This document shows, in pieces, positions 1-5,402 of a stretch of 5,402 bases of DNA. Position 1 is the stretch's first letter. Every line of letters begins with the position of its first letter. The notes under the pieces were generated by a model. It did no database searches. It was not told the origin of the DNA and saw only the letters and a program-made list of their open reading frames with translations. Source of the stretch: UBA685 sp049890115 (GTDB lineage Bacteria > Pseudomonadota > Alphaproteobacteria > Puniceispirillales > Puniceispirillaceae); assembly GCA_049890115.1 (NCBI GenBank), contig JBMHCC010000048.1, positions 1 through 5,402 on the forward strand, read 5' to 3'. The translations under genes were made by a program, and so were the position numbers.

Positions 1-882
1 ATTACAGATGGTCAGCTTAGTATCGCAGGGCAGATGGTAAATGATGTTGTGCCTGCAGAGCGTGGTGTCGCGATGGTCTTCCAATCCTATGCGCTTTATC
101 CACATATGACAGTCTTTGATAATATGGCCTTTGGTTTAAAACAGGCCAAGGTCAAATCAGATGATATAAATACACGTGTCCGCGCCGCGGCCAAATCATT
201 GCAAATCACAGATTATCTGGACAGGCTGCCAAAGCATTTATCAGGTGGTCAGCGCCAGCGTGTTGCGATTGGCCGTGCTATTGTTCGTGATCCGCTGGTC
301 TTCTTATTTGATGAACCTTTATCAAATCTTGATGCTGCTTTGCGTGTGCAAACACGTATTGAGATCGCCAAATTACATAGTGATTTAGATGCCACCATGA
401 TTTATGTTACACATGATCAGGTCGAGGCTATGACATTAGCAGACAGAATTGTTGTTCTGAATGCTGGCCATATTGAACAAGTTGGCACACCGTTAGAACT
501 CTATAATAGTCCTGATAATCTGTTTGTGGCTGAATTTATTGGCAGCCCGAAAATGAATATTTTGGATGTGACCACTACATCAGGCAAAGTGATGCTTGAT
601 GGCACAAAACTTGCCAAAGCACCAAAAGATAAAGAAGCTGTGAAATTCGGCATTAGGCCAGAACATCTAGAAGTTACCACAAAAGCCAAAGCAAAATTAA
701 CAGCAACCATTCGCCATTCCGAACATCTTGGTGAATATGCGCTTGGTTATTGTACGATTGGTGATGCTGAAATTACGGTGAAAATCGAAGATCAGGTCAC
801 CTTGACCCCAGGTGATACAATTTACTTAAGCTTTGATGAGAGCCGCTCACATTTATTTGATGGTGATGGCCAGAAAATCTAG
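1..882 (+). CDS. Sugar ABC transporter ATP-binding protein, MalK/UgpC family (5' partial)
   Basis: This is the cytoplasmic ATPase subunit that powers a carbohydrate ABC importer. The reading frame is open from base 1, so the N-terminus lies outside the window; 293 residues are visible. The family is usually about 330-370 residues, so roughly 40-60 are missing, including Walker A. Visible landmarks, numbered from base 1, are the Q-loop glutamine Q28 in VFQSYALYPHMTV, the ABC signature LSGGQRQR (80-87), Walker B with catalytic Glu in VFLFDEP (100-106), the D-loop SNLD, and the switch histidine H138 in YVTHDQVEAM. A C-terminal regulatory (TOBE/OB-type) extension follows, with FIGSPKMN (179-186) and FGIRPEH (216-222) as in MalK and UgpC. 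The in-frame ATG at 34 is internal and not the start. The next gene, a GH42 beta-galactosidase, begins 32 bases downstream on the same strand, so a galactoside is the likely cargo. That is inferred from context; the ATPase sequence does not fix the sugar, and such ATPases can serve several importers. Confidence 0.95.
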   Translation: MTDGQLSIAGQMVNDVVPAERGVAMVFQSYALYPHMTVFDNMAFGLKQAKVKSDDINTRVRAAAKSLQITDYLDRLPKHLSGGQRQRVAIGRAIVRDPLVFLFDEPLSNLDAALRVQTRIEIAKLHSDLDATMIYVTHDQVEAMTLADRIVVLNAGHIEQVGTPLELYNSPDNLFVAEFIGSPKMNILDVTTTSGKVMLDGTKLAKAPKDKEAVKFGIRPEHLEVTTKAKAKLTATIRHSEHLGEYALGYCTIGDAEITVKIEDQVTLTPGDTIYLSFDESRSHLFDGDGQKI

Positions 883-902
883 TTAAGTCTTAGGGCACTG
901 GC

Positions 903-908
903 AAAGGG
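903..908 (+). promoter_or_regulatory. Ribosome binding site of the GH42 gene
   Basis: The purine run AAAGGG lies 6 bases before the ATG at 915, in the 32-base gap after the ABC ATPase stop. It supports that start. No promoter or hairpin is visible in this short gap, so the two genes are probably co-transcribed. Confidence 0.6.
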
Positions 909-914
909 TAAAAG

Positions 915-2888
915 ATGACATCTTGGGCAGAAACAGGCGTTTGCTATTATCCTGAACATTGGCCAGAATCGCTATGGGAGAGCGATGCAAAAGCGATGGT
1001 CGAAGCTGGCCTTAGCTGGGTCCGTATCGCTGAATTCTCTTGGATTAAAATGGAGCCAGAGCCTGGCATTTATGATTTTGACTGGCTTGATAAAGCGATA
1101 TCAATTCTTGGTGATGCTGGCCTGAAAATAATCCTATGTACACCAACAGCGACACCGCCAAAATGGCTTGTTGATCAAATGCCTGATATGCTGGCTCGTG
1201 ATCAAGATGGCCGCGTTCGTGGTTATGGGTCTCGTCGTCACTATTCTTTTTCGCATAAAGGCTATCGTGCTGAATGCGCACGCATCACTGAGCTATTGGC
1301 ACAGCGTTATGGTGACAACCCTCATATCCAAGCATGGCAAACGGATAATGAATATGGTTGTCATGATACAGCTTTGTCATGGTGCTCATCTGCCCGTGAT
1401 AATTTCCGCCTCTGGTTGCAAAACCGCTATCAGACCATAGAGAGGTTAAATCAGGCATGGGGAACCATTTTCTGGTCAATGGCTTACCGGTCTTTTGATG
1501 AGATTGAATTGCCAAATCTGACTGTCACAGAGGCTAATCCAAGTCACGCTATGGATTTCAGGCGTTTTGCCACTGATGAAATTGTCAGCTTTGATAAGCT
1601 GCAGACAGATATCATCCGCCGCTACGCTAAAAATCGTCCTATCAGTCATAATTTCATGGGTGATTTTAACCAGTTTAATGCCCGCCCTGTGGCAGCTAAT
1701 CTAGAGATTGCTGGTTGGGATTCTTATCCGCTTGGTTTTTTGCAGAATATGCAGAAAGTGGCCCGCATCGATAAAAAACTACAGGCAGATTGTCTGCGTA
1801 TTGGTGATCCCGATTTTCAGGCATTTCATCATGATCTTTATCGTGGGATGGCGCGCCTATGGGTGATGGAACAACAGCCAGGGCCAGTAAATTGGGCAGC
1901 TTATAATCCAATACCTTTGCCAGGTGCGGTGCGGCTCTGGTCGTGGGAGGCCTTTGCTCATGATGCTGAGGTGGTCAGCTATTTCAGATGGCGTCAGGCA
2001 CCTTTTGCCCAAGAGCAAATGCATGCTGGTCTGATGCTGCGCGATAATAGTCCAGCTCCTGGCCTTGCTGAAGTCGCTCAGGTTAATGATGAGATTGCCC
2101 AAATTCAGCTTGGCCAAACAGGGCAGGCAGATATCGCCCTTATCCATGATTTTGAAGCTGATTGGCTATCAGAATTGGATGGTCAAAGTGAAGATTTTTA
2201 CTATCTGCGCTTGATTTTGGATATGTATCGTGCGGTTCGTCAAAATGGCGGCTCACTTGATGTTATCAGTGCCCATGATGATTTATCAGGCTATAAATTG
2301 GTTCTTATGCCATCTTTGCTTCATGTGCCTGATGAGCTATTGCAACAGTTGGCACATTCTACTGCAGAAATTCTTGCAGGACCCAGAACAGGCATCAAAA
2401 CAGCTGATTTCCAGCTGCCTGATAACTTGACGCAATCCCCGCTCGCAACAATAACAGGCATGCGCACCAGCCGCATAGATGCTCTGCCAGCTGAGTTGCC
2501 AGCAGCTGTTAGGTGGACAGATACTACAGGTCATGATCATCATGGTCATTTTGCCATCTGGCGTGAGGAAGGCATCATTTCAGGGCAATCAGATGGAGCA
2601 AGTGATGATGGCTTGCCTGTGATGGTTCATGGCAATCAAGCAAGCTATCTATGTGGCTGGCCAGATGAAAGGCTGCTGAAAGCTATTATCAAAGATAAAA
2701 TGACAAAGGCTGGCATAGATTGTCATGATTTGCCAGATTATCTGCGTGTGCGTCAGCGCGGTAATCATCTGATTTTTACCCATTATGGACCGCAAGAGGC
2801 CATCATACCAGATAGCTATCAAGGTACTATTCTCTTGGGCAGCAAGGTGATGAAGCAAGCTGATGTGACAATAATGGAAAGTGCATAA
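915..2888 (+). CDS. GH42 beta-galactosidase
   Basis: This 657-residue enzyme hydrolyses terminal beta-D-galactosyl residues. It shows no signal peptide, so it probably acts in the cytoplasm on imported oligosaccharides. It has full family length. The N-terminal TIM barrel (about 1-390) opens with GVCYYPEHWPE and carries the acid/base E146 in WQTDNEYGCH and the nucleophile E319 in WVMEQQPGPVNW. The beta-trimerisation domain follows (about 400-600; note ADWLSELDG, DLSGYKLVLMPSLLHVPDE and GPRTGIKT), then a short C-terminal beta domain. The ATG at 915 is chosen because AAAGGG precedes it and the family N-terminus begins immediately. Of the four zinc cysteines of the Thermus A4 enzyme, ungapped counting from the acid/base leaves only C157; the others are S111, S155 and A160. 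A histidine cluster, GHDHHGH (539-545), sits in the trimerisation domain. The gene is downstream of a sugar ABC ATPase and ends 2 bases from the convergent galK. The natural substrate cannot be read from the sequence; lactose is only one option. Confidence 0.96.
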   Translation: MTSWAETGVCYYPEHWPESLWESDAKAMVEAGLSWVRIAEFSWIKMEPEPGIYDFDWLDKAISILGDAGLKIILCTPTATPPKWLVDQMPDMLARDQDGRVRGYGSRRHYSFSHKGYRAECARITELLAQRYGDNPHIQAWQTDNEYGCHDTALSWCSSARDNFRLWLQNRYQTIERLNQAWGTIFWSMAYRSFDEIELPNLTVTEANPSHAMDFRRFATDEIVSFDKLQTDIIRRYAKNRPISHNFMGDFNQFNARPVAANLEIAGWDSYPLGFLQNMQKVARIDKKLQADCLRIGDPDFQAFHHDLYRGMARLWVMEQQPGPVNWAAYNPIPLPGAVRLWSWEAFAHDAEVVSYFRWRQAPFAQEQMHAGLMLRDNSPAPGLAEVAQVNDEIAQIQLGQTGQADIALIHDFEADWLSELDGQSEDFYYLRLILDMYRAVRQNGGSLDVISAHDDLSGYKLVLMPSLLHVPDELLQQLAHSTAEILAGPRTGIKTADFQLPDNLTQSPLATITGMRTSRIDALPAELPAAVRWTDTTGHDHHGHFAIWREEGIISGQSDGASDDGLPVMVHGNQASYLCGWPDERLLKAIIKDKMTKAGIDCHDLPDYLRVRQRGNHLIFTHYGPQEAIIPDSYQGTILLGSKVMKQADVTIMESA

Positions 2889-2890
2889 TA
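2889..2890. other. Convergent junction with a 2-base gap between stop codons
   Basis: The TAA of the GH42 gene (2886-2888, plus strand) and the TGA of galK (2893-2891, minus strand) are separated by only TA. No GC-rich hairpin followed by a T-run is visible on either strand around this point. Termination of each transcript must therefore occur inside the opposing gene, be Rho-dependent, or not occur here. Confidence 0.9.
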
Positions 2891-3961
2891 TCAGCTAATT
2901 TGATGCCTATCAACCAACCAAGCATCAGGGTTTTTCTGAAATAAAGCATCAAGTGCCTGATCAGCTGTGTCACTTCTCAGCAAGGCAACAATGCAACCGC
3001 CAAAGCCTGCCCCTGTCACACGCGCCCCTAAAACACCCAGTGATTTTGCATCATCAACCAGCTTATCAAGGCTCTGACTTGTCACCTCATAATCATCACG
3101 CAAAGACGCATGGCTTTCATAAAATAATCTGCCAATTGTTACGGCATCTTGGTCTATCAATGCTTGTTTGGCTTGTATCACGCGGTCATTTTCACTGATG
3201 ACATGACGGGCACGGCGTTTGACTGTTTCATCTGTGATAGCTGATAATTGTGACAGGTTGGCATCTCGCAAAATAGCAACATCACATAATCTAGCAGCTT
3301 CGATGGTTTGTGCCAGCCGCTCATTATAGGCACTGCTAGACAGGGTGCGTGAGCTGCCAGAATGGATCACAGCCAAATCGTGACCTTTCGGCAAATCCAC
3401 CATCTCTGTGGCAAGAGACCGGCAATCTAGGAATAATGCCTGACCAGTTTTGGCATGAGCTACTGCCATCTGATCCATAATGCCACATTTTGTGCCAACA
3501 TAATCATGTTCGATTTTCTGGCCAAGTAATGCCATTTCAGAGGCTTCTATCTGATGATGACAGGCAGCGCATAATGCTTTTAGCAACGCAATTTCAAATG
3601 CCGCTGATGAGGAGACACCTGCACCAGCTGGAATATCTGATTGCGTGCGCACCATCACACCTATGATATCACAGCCACGCTCTTGTAATAGCGCAATGGC
3701 ACCTTTGACAAAAATAAGCCAGGAGTCTTGTGGCACCTCTGATAGGTCAGCTTCTGCCTTACCAAAGCTATCTGAAAAACCCGCAATTTTGGGAACATCA
3801 CTCACAGCAACTTCTACGCTAATCGTCTGGCTTATCAGTGTTGGCATAACAAAGCCATCACAATAATCTGTATGTTCACCAATCAGGTTTACCCTGCCAT
3901 GGGCTGTGGCACGCGCATCATAGGGCCTGCTGAAAAGCTGTTCAAATGAGGGGCTAGTCAT
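2891..3961 (-). CDS. galK: Galactokinase
   Basis: GalK phosphorylates galactose at C1 with ATP, the first committed Leloir step; it is a cytoplasmic GHMP-family kinase. With the start at 3961 it has 356 residues, normal for the family. Motif 1 is GRVNLIGEHTDY (22-33), with R23 as the conserved active-site arginine. The ATP-binding motif 2 is PAGAGVSSSAA (111-121). The catalytic base is D163 in CGIMDQM, and motif 3 is GAGFGGC (317-323). The residue before GRVN is His (AHGRVN) where many homologues have Pro (APGRVN). A longer frame opens at 4042, but its extra 27 residues are the antisense-free overlap with the galT 3' end and do not look like GalK. The ATG at 3961 has GAAGAG 7 bases upstream and starts just before the expected family N-terminus. 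It overlaps the galT stop by 8 bases, implying translational coupling. It is probably the last gene of the minus-strand operon, since the convergent GH42 gene follows at once. Confidence 0.97.
   Translation of the reverse strand: MTSPSFEQLFSRPYDARATAHGRVNLIGEHTDYCDGFVMPTLISQTISVEVAVSDVPKIAGFSDSFGKAEADLSEVPQDSWLIFVKGAIALLQERGCDIIGVMVRTQSDIPAGAGVSSSAAFEIALLKALCAACHHQIEASEMALLGQKIEHDYVGTKCGIMDQMAVAHAKTGQALFLDCRSLATEMVDLPKGHDLAVIHSGSSRTLSSSAYNERLAQTIEAARLCDVAILRDANLSQLSAITDETVKRRARHVISENDRVIQAKQALIDQDAVTIGRLFYESHASLRDDYEVTSQSLDKLVDDAKSLGVLGARVTGAGFGGCIVALLRSDTADQALDALFQKNPDAWLVDRHQIS
3954..3961 (-). other. galT stop / galK start overlap
   Basis: On the minus strand this reads ATGACTAG: the galK ATG at 3961-3959 and, in another frame, the galT TAG at 3956-3954. 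Ribosomes ending galT are placed next to the galK start, a common arrangement for coupled translation and matched enzyme amounts. Confidence 0.85.
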
Positions 3962-5036
3962 CTGCTGGCTCTTCACCACGCAAAATACGTGCGGCACGCT
4001 CTGGGCTGAGGTCAACCAGAAACAACCCTGTGATCTGCTCAACAGATGCTAGATATTTCTGCTTTGTTTTTGCCCGTTTCAAAGGCTGAAAAGCCAGATA
4101 AAAATGAAAGCGACCTTCATAGCCCTTTGGTGCGACCTGCCAGGCAAGCGTATAGGGCATTGTGCCATCTATCGCTGTATCAAGCCGTTTGGCAGTGCGA
4201 TCTGTCATCTGCGCCAGATCAGCAATCTCTGCATCTGTTAGATCTTGCGGCCCATCAACAGCGCGATGCGGCATCACCCAGCTTTCAAATGGATAGCGTG
4301 CCCATGGTGGGCAATAGCTAAGACTGTGTTCTGATTGTTCCAGAATAAGAGCGTTATCTATCTTGTCTGCCAGATCTGATAATGGCGCATCTTCTGCCAT
4401 AGCATCTGCTTGTGTTTTCACAGGTTCAGGCAGAATAGACAGGCTATAAATCTGACCATGTGGATGGTCTAGCGTGACACCGATTTCTCGCCCTCGATTT
4501 TCAAAAGGCAAAGCCCAGATAATATCATCATGTTCATAAAGGCGTTTTATTTTATCGCCAACGGCACGGATTAATAAGGCAATGCGCTTATCACCAATGC
4601 TTGCCAGTGATGCATTATGATCAGCGCTATAAGAGACGACATCACATGCCCCTTTGCCTGAAATGGTCGCAACATCTAATTCTGGCGGCAGGCCAGCATC
4701 AAGAGATAAAGCTGAAAACCGATTAGTGAATATAGCAATTTCATAATCATCAACTGGAATATCACTTGGCCGCTCATTGCTTTCCATAGCGCAAAGCGGG
4801 CAATCAGCAGCATTTGGTAAAAAGGTACGACCCTGACGGGCAGAGGCATGGCCAACCCATTGCCGGCGCAAAGGATGCCAGCGCAAATGCGCATCACCAC
4901 TTGCCACTGGAGGCAGGCCATCAAAGCAGTGATAGGTTTTTGGCTCTTCAGAATATAGCAACAGCTCTCTGCCGCCACCTCTGTCAATTTTGGCAAGGGC
5001 AAAACCCGCTTCTTTTTGACTTGTTATGCTGGCCAT
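3954..5036 (-). CDS. galT: Galactose-1-phosphate uridylyltransferase
   Basis: GalT swaps UMP from UDP-glucose onto galactose-1-phosphate, giving UDP-galactose and glucose-1-phosphate (Leloir pathway, cytoplasm). The 360-residue protein is of normal length for the HIT-superfamily enzyme. RWHPLRRQWV (52-61) and NRFSAL (105-110) are typical. The zinc ligands appear complete: C79 and C82 in CPLC, H140 in SADH, and H191. The nucleophile is H193 in DHPHGQ, after the conserved stretch FENRGREIGVTL. The style (PFENRGREIGVTL, WQVAP, and a C-terminal YLASVEQITGLFLVDLSPE) resembles, from memory, the actinobacterial-like branch more than E. coli GalT. Residues matching the E. coli second (iron) site appear replaced: E182 by Q209, H281 by Q300, and H298 by Y313 or L314. 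The start at 5036 has AGGAA 6 bases upstream and lies 9 bases after the GH4 stop; the 3' end overlaps galK. This is the middle gene of the minus-strand operon. Confidence 0.97.
   Translation of the reverse strand: MASITSQKEAGFALAKIDRGGGRELLLYSEEPKTYHCFDGLPPVASGDAHLRWHPLRRQWVGHASARQGRTFLPNAADCPLCAMESNERPSDIPVDDYEIAIFTNRFSALSLDAGLPPELDVATISGKGACDVVSYSADHNASLASIGDKRIALLIRAVGDKIKRLYEHDDIIWALPFENRGREIGVTLDHPHGQIYSLSILPEPVKTQADAMAEDAPLSDLADKIDNALILEQSEHSLSYCPPWARYPFESWVMPHRAVDGPQDLTDAEIADLAQMTDRTAKRLDTAIDGTMPYTLAWQVAPKGYEGRFHFYLAFQPLKRAKTKQKYLASVEQITGLFLVDLSPERAARILRGEEPADD
3969..3974 (-). promoter_or_regulatory. Ribosome binding site of galK inside galT
   Basis: GAAGAG on the minus strand lies 7 bases before the galK ATG at 3961, within the last codons of galT (RGEEPADD). 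It is the main reason to prefer this galK start over the upstream ATG at 4042. Confidence 0.6.
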
Positions 5037-5042
5037 AGATGG

Positions 5043-5047
5043 TTCCT
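5043..5047 (-). promoter_or_regulatory. Ribosome binding site of galT overlapping the GH4 stop
   Basis: AGGAA on the minus strand ends 6 bases before the galT ATG at 5036. Its first two bases are the last two of the upstream TAG stop (5048-5046). This suggests re-initiation or coupling with the GH4 gene and leaves no room for a separate promoter in the gap. Confidence 0.7.
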
Positions 5048-5402
5048 ATTTGAACTCTGGAATCCAGCCCTGATGCGCCTCTAGCAAATCATCAACCATG
5101 TGCCAGATCTGATCTAAAGACAGCTCTGCTGCGGTATGCGGGTCAAGCATAGCAGCATGGTAAATCGCGTCTTTTTTACCTGTGACAAGAGCTTCAACAG
5201 TTAATTGTTGCACAGAGATGTTAGTTTGCATCAGACGGCTTAGGTGCAATGGTAATGCAGGGACAGATTGCGGTGTCAGCTTGCCTTTTGAGGTGATGCA
5301 TGGCACCTCAACACAAGAATTAGCAGGCAGATCAGGCACATAGCCTTTATTCAGAACATTACCATAAATCACATCTTCCTCGCCTGTTACCATAGAGGTG
5401 AT
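5046..5402 (-). CDS. GH4 alpha-galactosidase-type glycosidase (C-terminal part)
   Basis: Only the last 118 residues are visible; the frame stays open to the window edge, so the gene begins outside it. GH4 enzymes are usually about 430-480 residues. They use NAD+ and a divalent metal and cleave by a redox-elimination mechanism in the cytoplasm; those catalytic motifs are in the missing part. The visible segment matches the GH4 C-terminal domain of the MelA/alpha-galactosidase subgroup: IYGNVLNKGYVPDLP and VEVPC (about 12-35), TNISVQQLTVEALVTG (about 60-75), and AMLDPHTAAELSLDQIW (about 84-100) followed by MVDDLLEAH. The Met codon at 5393 is internal. It sits 9 bases upstream of galT on the same strand, so an alpha-galactosidase feeding galactose to GalK/GalT is the natural reading. 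An alpha-glucosidase or alpha-glucuronidase of the same family is less likely but cannot be excluded from this fragment. Confidence 0.9.
   Translation of the reverse strand: MTSMVTGEEDVIYGNVLNKGYVPDLPANSCVEVPCITSKGKLTPQSVPALPLHLSRLMQTNISVQQLTVEALVTGKKDAIYHAAMLDPHTAAELSLDQIWHMVDDLLEAHQGWIPEFK

Noticed and set aside
34..36. ATG at 34 as the start of the ABC ATPase
   Set aside because: The frame is open upstream with family-like residues (ITDGQLSIAG), and starting here would omit Walker A; the gene is cut by the window edge.
1857..2147. 96-codon open frame on the minus strand inside the GH42 gene
   Set aside because: It is antisense to the conserved catalytic region around E319, has no supported RBS and its product is not protein-like in any family I recognise.
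2811..2820. Perfect palindrome GATAGCTATC as an operator or terminator
   Set aside because: It is short, lies inside the GH42 coding region far from any start, and no second copy was noticed; likely chance.
2900..2913. Inverted repeat TTGAT-GCCT-ATCAA near the convergent junction as a terminator
   Set aside because: The stem is only 5 bp and AT-rich, has no T-run, and lies in conserved galK coding sequence (the LVDRHQ end).
3962..4042. A longer galK frame starting at 4042, adding 27 residues
   Set aside because: The added residues overlap galT by about 90 bases, do not resemble a GalK N-terminus, and the ATG at 3961 has an SD and the expected start of the family.
4676..5002. 108-codon open frame on the minus strand inside galT
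   Set aside because: It is a shifted-frame shadow of galT: galT shows full conserved motifs in its own frame and this product has no recognisable features.

Overview
The window is a 5.4 kb piece of a galactoside-utilisation locus. It holds two gene groups transcribed towards each other that meet almost stop codon to stop codon near position 2889. There is essentially no non-coding DNA: the gaps are 32, 2 and 9 bases, and one gene pair overlaps by 8 bases. GC content is moderate, roughly 45% by eye. The compact layout, the Shine-Dalgarno sites and the protein sequences suggest a Gram-negative bacterium, most plausibly a streamlined (possibly marine) alphaproteobacterium. That assignment is inference from memory of similar proteins, not proof.

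Left half, plus strand: the 3' part of a sugar ABC-transporter ATPase of the MalK/UgpC type (1-882, Walker A region outside the window), then a complete GH42 beta-galactosidase (915-2888). Right half, minus strand, in order of transcription: the C-terminal end of a GH4 alpha-galactosidase-type enzyme (5402-5046, continues beyond the window), galT (5036-3954) and galK (3961-2891). Stop and start signals interlock within this second group. The SD of galT overlaps the stop codon of the GH4 gene, and the galK start lies inside galT.

Together the genes make a logical pathway. A binding-protein-dependent transporter imports a galactoside. Cytoplasmic alpha- and beta-galactosidases release galactose. 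GalK makes galactose-1-phosphate, and GalT exchanges it into UDP-galactose (Leloir pathway). Having both alpha- and beta-galactosidases beside the transporter fits a substrate with both linkages, such as a digalactosyl-glycerol headgroup, or a range of alpha- and beta-galactosides. The permease and binding-protein genes, galE, any regulator and both operon promoters must lie outside the window, if present.

No RNA gene, mobile element, CRISPR array or obvious terminator is visible. I do not see a clearly new biological system. The points most worth checking are the substrate logic, the terminator-less convergent junction, and the loss of accessory metal-site ligands in GalT and GH42.
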